This document shows positions 36,041-45,579 of a stretch of DNA of 64,000 bases, piece by piece. The notes beneath the pieces are model-generated. The model did not search any database. It had not been told where the DNA came from and saw only the letters and a list, made by a program, of their open reading frames with translations. The stretch comes from Winogradskyella pacifica (GTDB lineage: Bacteria > Bacteroidota > Bacteroidia > Flavobacteriales > Flavobacteriaceae), in the NCBI RefSeq assembly GCF_013403915.1, contig NZ_JABFDI010000005.1, forward strand, positions 124,001-188,000, given 5' to 3'. Both the position numbers and the translations under genes were made by a program. Every line of letters starts with the position of its first letter. Within the stretch, counting starts at the first letter, position 1.

Positions 36041-36493
36041 CTAGTTTTTTGTTTTTTCATTTATATATTTAAATAGCTTAGGGAATTCGTCTTTAAAGTA
36101 TGTCTCATCCATTTTTCCATCATAATCATTATCACCATATTCTAAGCCTACTCCAATCATACTATGTAAATAATTTAAATTTACATTATCATAATTTTTT
36201 GTCATTTCAATGATTTCATCTTCACTTAGCCTATATATAATTTGAGTAATTACATACCCTAAATTATATGAGCTCTCACCACCACCCGTTGGGAAATGAA
36301 TCAATTGTTTAAAAGCTTCAGAATCCTTATTCAACGATGACTTTATAAAAGAAGCCATTTTTCTGTTTTTAGAATAATCTTGATGAACAACCAAAGTTTT
36401 CTCTAAAATGATTCCTTCAACATTATCAGTCTTACAACTTGTAAAAATGATTAAGCTTAGGAATAGAGTGCTATTTAAAATCAGTTTTTTCAT
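36041..36493 (-). CDS. Small lipoprotein of unknown function
   Basis: A 150-residue lipoprotein with lipobox IFTSC (Cys about residue 20). I do not recognise the family. It is predicted to be mostly helical and contains DNDYDGKMDE near residue 123, which resembles a calcium-binding EF-hand loop. It stands between the SH3-domain gene and the alpha-2-macroglobulin gene on the same strand, with repeat elements on both sides. Confidence 0.7.
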   Translation of the reverse strand: MKKLILNSTLFLSLIIFTSCKTDNVEGIILEKTLVVHQDYSKNRKMASFIKSSLNKDSEAFKQLIHFPTGGGESSYNLGYVITQIIYRLSEDEIIEMTKNYDNVNLNYLHSMIGVGLEYGDNDYDGKMDETYFKDEFPKLFKYINEKTKN

Positions 36494-36498
36494 ATCAT

Positions 36499-36522
36499 GA
36501 GATTCCTGCCTGCGCAGGAATT
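36499..36522. repeat. Palindromic repeat ATTCCTGCctgcGCAGGAAT
   Basis: A perfect 8 bp dyad with a four-base loop (36502-36521), of the same type as 8886-8907 and 50716-50742. It lies between the alpha-2-macroglobulin gene and the small lipoprotein gene and may act as a weak terminator. Confidence 0.65.
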
Positions 36523-36529
36523 TGTTGTG

Positions 36530-39500
36530 CTACTTCTCAACAGTGATCCATTCTCCTTTGTTTCTCACCAAATAGTCATTATCATACATGGCTTCAGCTT
36601 GTGAGCCTGGTAAATAATAGGTGCCTAGGTAAGAGGCATTCAGCAATACGGTGAACGTTTTGGTACCATGTTTGCCTTTAGGATTCATATCGAAATAGAA
36701 ATTCACTCTGTCATCTCTAATGTCTGTGTATCTCGCTTGACTTACTGTGGTATCTCCAAAGGCTGTAAATCTTGTATTGACAATATCCCAACCTGAAGGG
36801 AAAATTTGCGTTAAAGCCACATCGTGTACATAGTCATTAGTTAAGTTGGAAATACTTACCGTCGCTACAAAATCTTGTCCTTGTTGAAGCGTTTTAATAT
36901 CAATTTTGTTGCCTTGTAAATCTTTGTATACAGTTGAAATAGTAAAGCCACGTTGCTCAGCTAATTCTTCGCCTAATTTCAATTTACCAGAATTTAGTAC
37001 TCTCACATAAACCAAATTGTCTTTTGCGTTCGTAATGGTAAGTTGATTGGTACCATCATTAATAGGAATACTGCGTTGCGCAATGGCATTTTTAGTATCT
37101 ATAGTTTCTGATTTACCATTAATACTATAAGTCAGTTTTAAATCTTTACCACCATTTTTAACAACCATTTTCCCCATGGCTAATAAACTATAAGCTGTCG
37201 TTTGCGTACTCATCCAATTATTGCTTGATAAGTCTTTAGCAATGGTTTTTGCTAAATCTCTAGCTTTTGGGTTGCCCGTAATAATCATCGTTTCTAAAGC
37301 CATAGCTCTATTTCGATCTACTGAACCATAGGTGTAATAATTAGATTTAGACGGTTGAAAATTGATGTTTGCTGTTTTAGAAATCGCATCACTCGCTTCT
37401 TGTTGTCCTGCTAAAGCATATGCTGCTGCTAATCTCCATTTGGCTTCGTTAGATAGTTCTTCAAACTCACGCAATCTATTCATGCTTGCTAAATCTGGGC
37501 TACCAGCTAAAGCTAAGGTGTATAAGCGATAGGCTTGTGCCAAATCGGAATGATAAACACGGTAGCTAGGTCTCCAATTTCTAGAGGCTTGTTGTTGGTA
37601 AGCAATCCAGTTGCTCTTAAACGTTAATGGCAATACAAAGCCTTTTTTCTCAGCTTCAATCATAAAGTGACCAGCATAACTTGTACTCCAATCATTAGCG
37701 GTGTTTTCTCCCATCCAATAGCTCATGCCGCCATTAGGTTGTTGGAAATTGCCTAAACGTTTAATACCACTTTCAATATTACTTTGGACTTCTTTTTTCT
37801 TCTGAGCCGTTAAATCAAATATATCAGCTAAGAATAGTTGCGGGAACACACCAGATGTAGTTTGTTCTAAACAGCCATGCGGATAGCGGATTAAATATTG
37901 CAATCTACCTGTAAAGTCCATTGGTGGCAAGGTTGAAAATTCTACCGTTGCTGAATTTGTTCCTACAACACCAAAGGTTGTGATATCTATTGTTTGTTTG
38001 GTATTTGCCTCTAATTCATTATCAATAACACGCGATGTGAACGGATTAGGATTCTCTACATCAATTTCAACTTTATAGGTTGATTTTTCACCGTTTCCTG
38101 TAGCGATGACTTCAATGGTATTGATGCCTTTTGCTTTGGTAACATCCAATTCAAAATAGACCATTTTTTCATCTGGTTTATCGAATCTTATCGATTGGGA
38201 AGTGTCGCCTTTTACGACAATACCATCACTTAATTTTAAGGATAGGTTGACGTTTTTCACTTTGTCTTCCATGGCAAAAACCGTCACGGGAAGTGTTACT
38301 TTTTCACCAGGACTCAATTTGCGTGGTAAAGTTGCTAACACCATTAATGGTTTTTTAACCTGAACCGATTTCTCGGCACTTCCATAAGCTTCTGTGGCAT
38401 TATTACCTGCTACAACCATAGCTCTAACCGCACCAATATAATTTGGCATTTTTAGCTGATGCGTTTTTGTTTGTCCTTTATCCAATAGGAAAGGCCCTAA
38501 ATACGTCACCACAGGTTTAAAACGGTTGGCTTTCTTGTTTTTTCCAGCAGCAGCACTTCCATCTCCACCAATAGCGAAGACTTGGTCAATACTTCCAGAA
38601 TACGCTCCAATAACATCATCAAAAATATCCCAAGTTTTTACACCTAAAGCTTCACGTGCATAGAAACTATCCCAAGCATTTGGTGTTTTAAAACGCGTTA
38701 AATCTAACAAGCCTTCTTCTACAACGGCAATAGTATAGGTCATAGATTTGTTATGCTTTTCAGATACTTTTATCTCGTAAGATTGCTCAGGCTGAATCAC
38801 ATCTGGCATTTTAATTTGTGGCTCTAATTTTGTCGAAGGATCCTCAACCATCATAGGAATCACACCATACAAACGAATTGGTAAATCGTTAGAGGTAATA
38901 GCATGCGGTTGTAATAACGAAATATTAATAAACACATTTGGTGCCATTGCTGAAGTTACAGGAATATCCACAGTCGTTTCACCTGGCTTAGTTTTTACCC
39001 ATTGGTGTTGTAGCACTTCTGAACCATTTTCTATACTTACTAGAGCCCGACCTTCAGATCCTGAAGGGAAGGTTAATTTTGCCGTGTCACCAACATTATA
39101 ATTTTCTTTATCGGTTGAAAATACTAACATTTTAGCCGCTTCCTTATCGTTCGAAGGATTTGATGACCACCAGTTTTTATAGAAATAAGCCGTTCTACCT
39201 GTAGCATGTCCGCTTACAGGATCTACCACTCTAATTAAGTAGCGTCCGCGTTCGTCTTCAGGGATTTTAAGTTTAAAATTTGCTTTTCCGTTGGCATCTG
39301 TATTCACAGAAAAGGACTGAACAGGTCTGTGATAATTGCTCGATACGTAACTCGATAAGTTATCGTAAGAGGAATTCCACCACCAGCGCCATTCGACTTT
39401 ATAAACCTTTACTTCTAGATTTTTACGTTGAATAGGTTGTCCTTCAGCTGTAACTGTAGCCACATCAAACGTGTGGTTTTCATCTGTAAAGTAGGAACCA

Positions 39501-42103
39501 TAATTGTTGCCTTTTGGTGATTGTAACCCAACAAAACTTTCGTAAGGTGCATAAGGCATGGTGAAAGCATCTAGTGAAAAATCACCTCCGTTTTCAAACG
39601 CTCGCACTAAAAATTGAGCCGTTAACATACCAGGAGCATTTTTACCGATATTTAATTTAGCGTCAATTGTAGCATGACCTTCTTCATCTAAATTACCTTC
39701 AAAAACATTGGTTTCTTCAGAACTGAATGTTCGTGTAGGGTCGTTAAAAACGTAATCTTTATAGCCTTTAAAACTTGTATAAGTTGATGTGAATTTTGCT
39801 TTTATTTCCGCTTTTAAGTTCTTTGCTGGTGCGCCATGTAACCACGTCACATTTAAATCTCCTTGAAGCGGTTTGTCGTTGGTTAAAATATCATTTTCAA
39901 AATCGATTTTAATTTTTAATCGGTTTGGTTTTACGGTTTCAATTTTTAAACCTTTAGAAAATGTTGCTCCTCCAACAGAAACCTTCGCATTATAATTTCC
40001 GGTTTTATAGTCTGTTGAGGTTGGCACCGTGAAATCATAGAAATTATTAAGGTTATCTATAGAGATTTTTCTGTACACTAATTTTCCAACAGGATCTGTG
40101 ATTTCTAATTTTACAGGATGACGCTTTGGTAGTTTGTTTGCAACATCATTCAACATAAACGTTAAAAACAAACTATCTCCTGGTCGCCAAACACCACGTT
40201 CTGCGTAGATGTAGCCTTTAAGTCCACGTTGTAGTCGGTTACCAGACACATCAAATTTACTCAGCGATAAGGACATACCATCGTGTAATTTAATATAACT
40301 CACATTACTACCTTTAGTCGCAATCGCAAAAGCAGCTCTGTGTTTAGCATCGATTTTTATAATACCGTCTTTATTGGTAATTCCATTTGCTAATTCTTGT
40401 TGTTGGTAATTGTATAGTGTGACTTTTGCAGCACTTTCTGGACTAGTTGATAGAATATTCGTTATCGCAAATAGATAAGTATTATCCGCACCTTGTTTCG
40501 CAATAATTCCAAGATCTGAACTGATTAAATTCTGAGAGACCACGCGATTGCCGTAATTAAAATAAGAGTCCGTACAAGGATTATCTCTATCTCTCCAGCG
40601 GTAATTGGTATTTCGGTAGCTATAGGTTAAATTGTCCCAATAGCGTTCTTCTCGTAAGTCTTCTTCTTCCTCAGTACTTTCTTCAGAAGCGTAGTAATCT
40701 TCCTCATAATAATCGCCGTAGTAATCATCTTCATCAATGGTTGTTGTTTCAGCATTCGACGTACAATCGTAAAGCGAATACTCCTTTTTAAAGCTTAACT
40801 CCACTCTGTAAATCGCACCAGGATCTGCTTGAAGATATTTTGATAAATCAATACTGTAAGCTTTCCATTTTCCGGTGTTTTGATTTTCTTCTTGAATTAA
40901 AGTGATGGTCTCCTTTGCAATACGTCTACCTACTTTTTTAATAGCATATTGGTCGCCACTATTAAGGTCGTAATCTTGTAAAAATTGAAGGACGTTATCT
41001 TCAAAAATTTTAATGATTCTGACATCAACTTTACTCAAGTTAACCGCTTCAAAATTGAATTTCAATTCTTTTGAATTTGGAAGAATACTTCCGTTGCTAA
41101 TAAGTCGGACTTCAGGTTTTAATTCTTCAAAAGTTAACAGTTCTGAAAACGGTTTCTTTAATTTGAAACCATCGGTGTTTTTAATGCCTTTAAAGACATC
41201 GACTTGAATATCTCCAACCAATTTAGTGTCTGGATACACTCTTAGTACATTACCATCAACAATATATTTTGGATTTTTAACGCCTTGAAGCGATACTAAT
41301 CCGGCGAAATTTTGCTGCTTTACTAAAGGATCTGAAAAGTTTAGCGATAAGAATTGTTCCGGACTCTGAACAACTTCTGTATTCACAATCGTGAAATTAT
41401 TTTTTCCAGGAATAGTGATAAAGTTCTCACCTTTATTGTCCGCTTTTATAGCAGATCCATCCCATGTGATATCAATTTTACTATCTTCAACTAAACGGTT
41501 AATACTATCTATTTTAAACTCGAAGAATTTTGAAGTTTCATTAGCTTCATTCCATACTAAGTTTAAAGATTTTGAGTTCTGGGAAGCAGCGACTAATTTT
41601 TTAGCTTCATTAAGTGAAATCACATCAGCCGATCGTAATTGCGCAAACATATACTGCCATTCTTTACTATACGATTGTAGGTTTTGAGTGGTAATATTGA
41701 AACTTGGTGTGATGGTTTTAAATTGAAACGTATAATCTTCAAAATCCTTTGGTATAGTATTATAAATCGCACCCAATTTAACGTTTACGGTATATTCTGT
41801 AGCAGGTTCTAAAGATTCATCTGGTGTAAACAAAAGTGTATGATTGTTCATGGCTTTTAATTGTCCTTGAACGTGAGGTGTTAATTTAATAAGGTCAGCT
41901 GGTAATGTTTTATCTATTTCCCAACCACTAACAGTATCTGAAAGTGTAATTTTTATAGGATCTGCAACAGACACCAATCCTGAAGTAGTGTAACTGATAT
42001 AGTCTCTAAATTTAAAAATGTTATCCGTTTCAACAGGCTTCTTTTTACAAGAACATACAAATGCTAGAATTAGGAGTAGGAGGAGGTGCTTTTTGATGTT
42101 CAT
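36530..42103 (-). CDS. Alpha-2-macroglobulin family lipoprotein
   Basis: An 1857-residue lipoprotein (lipobox FVCSC, Cys near residue 19). It has the MG-domain architecture of bacterial alpha-2-macroglobulins: N-terminal Ig-like domains, a bait-like region, the A2M domain (around SIDQVFAIGGDG and following) and the thioester motif CLEQ (Cys about 1411, Gln about 1414) in the sequence YPHGCLEQTTSG, followed by an alpha/alpha toroid. The thioester can trap attacking proteases. An unusual acidic tract (EDDYYGDYYEEDYYASEES) lies near residue 460. It normally works with PBP1C, which here lies about 7.8 kb downstream. Confidence 0.93.
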   Translation of the reverse strand: MNIKKHLLLLLILAFVCSCKKKPVETDNIFKFRDYISYTTSGLVSVADPIKITLSDTVSGWEIDKTLPADLIKLTPHVQGQLKAMNNHTLLFTPDESLEPATEYTVNVKLGAIYNTIPKDFEDYTFQFKTITPSFNITTQNLQSYSKEWQYMFAQLRSADVISLNEAKKLVAASQNSKSLNLVWNEANETSKFFEFKIDSINRLVEDSKIDITWDGSAIKADNKGENFITIPGKNNFTIVNTEVVQSPEQFLSLNFSDPLVKQQNFAGLVSLQGVKNPKYIVDGNVLRVYPDTKLVGDIQVDVFKGIKNTDGFKLKKPFSELLTFEELKPEVRLISNGSILPNSKELKFNFEAVNLSKVDVRIIKIFEDNVLQFLQDYDLNSGDQYAIKKVGRRIAKETITLIQEENQNTGKWKAYSIDLSKYLQADPGAIYRVELSFKKEYSLYDCTSNAETTTIDEDDYYGDYYEEDYYASEESTEEEEDLREERYWDNLTYSYRNTNYRWRDRDNPCTDSYFNYGNRVVSQNLISSDLGIIAKQGADNTYLFAITNILSTSPESAAKVTLYNYQQQELANGITNKDGIIKIDAKHRAAFAIATKGSNVSYIKLHDGMSLSLSKFDVSGNRLQRGLKGYIYAERGVWRPGDSLFLTFMLNDVANKLPKRHPVKLEITDPVGKLVYRKISIDNLNNFYDFTVPTSTDYKTGNYNAKVSVGGATFSKGLKIETVKPNRLKIKIDFENDILTNDKPLQGDLNVTWLHGAPAKNLKAEIKAKFTSTYTSFKGYKDYVFNDPTRTFSSEETNVFEGNLDEEGHATIDAKLNIGKNAPGMLTAQFLVRAFENGGDFSLDAFTMPYAPYESFVGLQSPKGNNYGSYFTDENHTFDVATVTAEGQPIQRKNLEVKVYKVEWRWWWNSSYDNLSSYVSSNYHRPVQSFSVNTDANGKANFKLKIPEDERGRYLIRVVDPVSGHATGRTAYFYKNWWSSNPSNDKEAAKMLVFSTDKENYNVGDTAKLTFPSGSEGRALVSIENGSEVLQHQWVKTKPGETTVDIPVTSAMAPNVFINISLLQPHAITSNDLPIRLYGVIPMMVEDPSTKLEPQIKMPDVIQPEQSYEIKVSEKHNKSMTYTIAVVEEGLLDLTRFKTPNAWDSFYAREALGVKTWDIFDDVIGAYSGSIDQVFAIGGDGSAAAGKNKKANRFKPVVTYLGPFLLDKGQTKTHQLKMPNYIGAVRAMVVAGNNATEAYGSAEKSVQVKKPLMVLATLPRKLSPGEKVTLPVTVFAMEDKVKNVNLSLKLSDGIVVKGDTSQSIRFDKPDEKMVYFELDVTKAKGINTIEVIATGNGEKSTYKVEIDVENPNPFTSRVIDNELEANTKQTIDITTFGVVGTNSATVEFSTLPPMDFTGRLQYLIRYPHGCLEQTTSGVFPQLFLADIFDLTAQKKKEVQSNIESGIKRLGNFQQPNGGMSYWMGENTANDWSTSYAGHFMIEAEKKGFVLPLTFKSNWIAYQQQASRNWRPSYRVYHSDLAQAYRLYTLALAGSPDLASMNRLREFEELSNEAKWRLAAAYALAGQQEASDAISKTANINFQPSKSNYYTYGSVDRNRAMALETMIITGNPKARDLAKTIAKDLSSNNWMSTQTTAYSLLAMGKMVVKNGGKDLKLTYSINGKSETIDTKNAIAQRSIPINDGTNQLTITNAKDNLVYVRVLNSGKLKLGEELAEQRGFTISTVYKDLQGNKIDIKTLQQGQDFVATVSISNLTNDYVHDVALTQIFPSGWDIVNTRFTAFGDTTVSQARYTDIRDDRVNFYFDMNPKGKHGTKTFTVLLNASYLGTYYLPGSQAEAMYDNDYLVRNKGEWITVEK

Positions 42104-42407
42104 GTTGCTGATGGATTTAATTGAATGTTTCGACTAAGAAGCAAAGGTAAGTGCTTTCTTGTTAAATAAGTACGCTTAGATTTTTAGTTTTAGACGTAGG
42201 TTAATTGTTAAATTGGTCTTAAAGTTAATAATTATACACAAATGAGTTAATGAAATTAAGATAGTTTTTGTAGAGAGGGTTAATTTGTTATTCGACTAAC
42301 TCATAGGCCTTAATGTTATTCAATTTAGAGATGCCACACTTCGGCTAACTAAGTATTTATTACTAACTTCGCATAAAATTTTAATAATTCATAAAAAATA
42401 AGCAAAT
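42104..42407. other. Intergenic region between divergent alpha-2-macroglobulin and aldehyde dehydrogenase genes
   Basis: About 300 AT-rich bases without an open frame. TAACTTCG at 42364-42371 is a near match to the -7 consensus TAnnTTTG and would place transcription about 30 bases before the aldehyde dehydrogenase start. No hairpin or repeat is seen. Confidence 0.4.
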
Positions 42408-43961
42408 ATGGAAGCAGTAGCTACCGATTTCGGAATAAAAGAAGCCTTACAACAGTTGGGTGTAAAAGATATAAATGAAGGATCTTCTACAGGTTCTAAT
42501 AATTTTTCTAACGGAGAAATTATAGAATCTTACTCTCCTGTAGATGGCAAATTAATAGGAAAAGTAAAAACAACCACAAGAGCCGATTACGATAAAGTAA
42601 TGGATGCAGCAACTAGCGCATTTAAAACTTGGAGAGATGTACCTGCACCACAACGTGGCGAAATTGTACGTCAGTTTGGTAATAAATTAAGAGACTTAAA
42701 AGAACCTTTAGGGAAATTAGTGTCTTACGAAATGGGTAAATCGTTGCAAGAAGGTTACGGTGAGGTTCAAGAAATGATTGACATCTGTGATTTTGCTGTA
42801 GGTTTATCGCGTCAATTAAACGGACAAACCATTCCTTCAGAACGTCCTGGTCACGTGATGAGAGAACAATGGCATCCAATTGGAGTTGTTGGTATTATTT
42901 CAGCATTTAATTTCCCAGTAGCAGTTTGGGCTTGGAACACAGCTTTAGCTTGGATTTGTGGTGATGTTTGTGTTTGGAAAGCTTCTGAAAAATCATTGTT
43001 ATGTTCAATAGCTTGTCAGAATATTATTGCTGGCATTTTAAAAGAAAATAACTTACCAGAAGGTATTTCTTGTATTATTAATGGAGACTACAAAGTAGGT
43101 GAAATGATGACTACAGATCATAGAATGCCTTTAGTATCTGCTACAGGTTCTACAAGAATGGGACGTATTGTTGGTAAAACAGTTGCAGAACGTTTTGGAA
43201 AATCATTATTAGAATTAGGTGGAAACAATGCTATTATTATCACGCCAACTGCCGATTTAAAAGTGGTGGTTCCTGGTGCTGTGTTTGGTGCTGTGGGGAC
43301 TTGTGGTCAACGTTGTACTTCTACGCGTCGTTTAATTATTCACGAATCTGTTTACGATAAAGTAAGAGATGCCATTGTTGGTGCTTACGGACAAATTAAA
43401 ATTGGTAACCCGTTAGATGAAAATAATCACGTTGGACCATTAATCGATAAAGATTCTGTGAATACCTATTTAGCGGCTATTGAAAAAGCAAAAGCTGAAG
43501 GTGGAAACGTTTTAGTTGAAGGTGGAGTTTTAGAAGGTGAAGGTTTTGAAAGTGGTTGTTACGTAAAACCAGCAATCATCGAAGCTGAAAATCATTTCGA
43601 AATTGTACAACACGAAACATTTGCTCCAATCTTATACTTAATGAAGTATTCTGGTGAGGTTGAAAATGCTATTGAGAAACAAAATGGTGTGGCTCAAGGT
43701 TTATCATCAGCCATCATGACTAACGAAATGAAAGAAGCAGAGAAGTTTTTATCTTATGCTGGTTCTGACTGTGGAATTGCAAACGTAAACATCGGAACTT
43801 CTGGTGCTGAAATTGGTGGTGCCTTTGGTGGTGAAAAAGAAACAGGTGGTGGACGTGAGTCTGGCTCTGATGCATGGAAAGTGTACATGAGAAGACAAAC
43901 CAATACGGTTAACTATTCTGACGAATTGCCTTTAGCACAAGGGATTAAGTTTGATCTTTAA
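42408..43961 (+). CDS. Aldehyde dehydrogenase, ALDH7 (antiquitin) type
   Basis: A 517-residue NAD-dependent aldehyde dehydrogenase. The catalytic Glu269 lies in LELGGNNA and the nucleophile Cys303 in GTCGQRCTSTRR. These sequences follow the ALDH7/antiquitin pattern rather than that of other ALDH classes, so the likely reaction is oxidation of alpha-aminoadipate semialdehyde (piperideine-6-carboxylate) to alpha-aminoadipate in lysine catabolism. No other lysine-degradation gene is nearby, so the role rests on the family alone. A single-gene unit with a clear terminator. Confidence 0.9.
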   Translation: MEAVATDFGIKEALQQLGVKDINEGSSTGSNNFSNGEIIESYSPVDGKLIGKVKTTTRADYDKVMDAATSAFKTWRDVPAPQRGEIVRQFGNKLRDLKEPLGKLVSYEMGKSLQEGYGEVQEMIDICDFAVGLSRQLNGQTIPSERPGHVMREQWHPIGVVGIISAFNFPVAVWAWNTALAWICGDVCVWKASEKSLLCSIACQNIIAGILKENNLPEGISCIINGDYKVGEMMTTDHRMPLVSATGSTRMGRIVGKTVAERFGKSLLELGGNNAIIITPTADLKVVVPGAVFGAVGTCGQRCTSTRRLIIHESVYDKVRDAIVGAYGQIKIGNPLDENNHVGPLIDKDSVNTYLAAIEKAKAEGGNVLVEGGVLEGEGFESGCYVKPAIIEAENHFEIVQHETFAPILYLMKYSGEVENAIEKQNGVAQGLSSAIMTNEMKEAEKFLSYAGSDCGIANVNIGTSGAEIGGAFGGEKETGGGRESGSDAWKVYMRRQTNTVNYSDELPLAQGIKFDL

Positions 43962-43987
43962 GCTAAGGTTAAGTTTTTAAATATTTT

Positions 43988-44022
43988 AAAGCCATATCGA
44001 AAGATGTGGCTTTATTTTTTTT
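43988..44022 (+). terminator. Intrinsic terminator after the aldehyde dehydrogenase gene
   Basis: AAAGCCATATC pairs with GATGTGGCTTT around a GAAA loop, followed by a T-rich tail (T8). Confidence 0.88.
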
Positions 44023-44088
44023 AACATTGTAGTGACGCAACCTTTTCTTACAAATTGCATCTACTTTAAAACCGATCTACTTCATGTT

Positions 44089-44784
44089 ATGAAATTACTA
44101 TTTAAATTCTTCTTAATACCGTTTTTTTTAACGGCGGTTTTGAGTTGTGAGGTTCACCTAGAAGATAATACTAGGATTTTAGTTGAAGGCACAATTAAAG
44201 ACCAAGACAATATGCCTGTTCCAGATGCGAAAGTAAGTGTCCATACTAGAAGAAGTAATTTTAGTGGTGGTGAAAATCCGTACCTGTTAGGTGAAGGTTA
44301 TAGTGCTTCTGATGGTACGTTTTTCGTGACATCATTTTATGATAAAGATGAAGATTTTGCTATTGAAATAGCATTAAATGAGAGTTACAGCACTTATGTT
44401 TATAAGTCCAATACTCTTAATTTTACTCCGATAGATTTAACTTATAATCTCGAAACGATAACCTTAAGAAGGTTAGCAAACTTTAATTATAATATTGTTA
44501 AAACAAGTAGTGCATCTAGCACCATTACCTATAGTTTTAGATATGTTGAAGGTTTTTGTTTAGAGTATTTTGAAGGGGAAACACTAAACGAATTACAAAG
44601 TGTTTGTTATCAAGAACGATTTATAAGTAAAACGCTTAATGATGATAATCCAGATTATGAATGGCTATTGCAGGTACCGATTGGTGAGGTTGTGGAGTTT
44701 ACATATTCTATAAATGACGAACCAGAAATAATAGAATTTATTACAATTAATGAAAGCAGCTATGACTTTACGTTCAATTATTAA
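44089..44784 (+). CDS. Lipoprotein with carboxypeptidase-regulatory-like domain
   Basis: A 231-residue lipoprotein from ATG 44089 (MKLLFKFFLIPFFLTAVLSC); the longer frame from 44032 would put the lipobox too far inside. Residues about 30-115 resemble a carboxypeptidase-regulatory-like beta-sandwich (LVEGTIKDQDNMPVPDAKVS). The rest is not recognised. Its end overlaps the start of the next gene by 23 to 35 bases, so the two are probably co-expressed and may work together in the envelope. Confidence 0.75.
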   Translation: MKLLFKFFLIPFFLTAVLSCEVHLEDNTRILVEGTIKDQDNMPVPDAKVSVHTRRSNFSGGENPYLLGEGYSASDGTFFVTSFYDKDEDFAIEIALNESYSTYVYKSNTLNFTPIDLTYNLETITLRRLANFNYNIVKTSSASSTITYSFRYVEGFCLEYFEGETLNELQSVCYQERFISKTLNDDNPDYEWLLQVPIGEVVEFTYSINDEPEIIEFITINESSYDFTFNY

Positions 44785-45457
44785 TACACTAATAATTTTA
44801 TTAGTTTTTTCTGTGGGTAATGCTCAAGATGAGTCTATTGGACGTGTAGCTAAAACAAGTTCTAGCAATGCATTTTTCGATTCTGAAGAGCGTCAACGTT
44901 TTTTTGCAATTATGGTAGGTGGTCACAAACCATTTACAAGCGGTGACAATTTTATGGGTGAAGGCTTAGAGGGTAAATCTGGAATTGATTTTAAAGTACA
45001 AATGTATATTTATAAGCACTTTTTTATCGGACTTGCAACAGGTGCGAGCTATTTTGATGTTAAAAATCAAGAACGCTTAGGGAGTTATAGAAAATCGAGA
45101 ATTGCTGAAAACTATGCCTACTTTGGCTATGAATTATTACCTGCTGAAAAATTGAGATTAGGGATTAATATTGCTTTTGAGGGCAGTTTAGATTATAAAA
45201 ACACGGGTTTTAGTACATCTGATATTGCTGAGCAGCATGATTCAGCGAAGTTAAATCGCTATGGATTATATCTTAATTATGAGTTAGCGAGGCATTTTAT
45301 GGTGTACCTCGATTATGGCTATAATGTAAGTAAAACCAATATTGATGTGCCTTCTCAGTTAGATGATTTTTTTAGTAAAGGAAAGTATCATTCGATAGGA
45401 GTTGGTCTCGTTTTTACAATTGGAAGTCGCGATTTAATATCACGGTTTTTAAATTGA
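44762..45457 (+). CDS. Outer-membrane beta-barrel-like protein
   Basis: About 231 residues from ATG 44762 (MTLRSIINTLIILLV); ATG 44750 would add four residues. The signal peptide ends at GNAQ. The body alternates polar and hydrophobic residues in barrel-like strands (FFIGLATGASYFDV, RYGLYLNYELARHFMVYLDYGYNV) and ends with a GVGLVFTIG strand. This fits a small outer-membrane barrel of unknown role. It overlaps the lipoprotein gene upstream. Confidence 0.75.
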   Translation: MTLRSIINTLIILLVFSVGNAQDESIGRVAKTSSSNAFFDSEERQRFFAIMVGGHKPFTSGDNFMGEGLEGKSGIDFKVQMYIYKHFFIGLATGASYFDVKNQERLGSYRKSRIAENYAYFGYELLPAEKLRLGINIAFEGSLDYKNTGFSTSDIAEQHDSAKLNRYGLYLNYELARHFMVYLDYGYNVSKTNIDVPSQLDDFFSKGKYHSIGVGLVFTIGSRDLISRFLN

Positions 45458-45495
45458 TTTTTAGTTTTATTACTGATTCAAAAATAATTAATTTT

Positions 45496-45526
45496 AAAAA
45501 CCGTTTGTAAAAGAGACGGTTTTTTT
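45496..45526 (+). terminator. Intrinsic terminator after the beta-barrel gene
   Basis: AAAAACCGT pairs with ACGGTTTTT around an 11-base loop, followed by further T residues. It separates this pair from the DUF1800 gene. Confidence 0.8.
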
Positions 45527-45579
45527 ATTTGTAATGTTCTGAGTTAAACCATCAGAAAAATATTAAGTCTTAATTAAAC

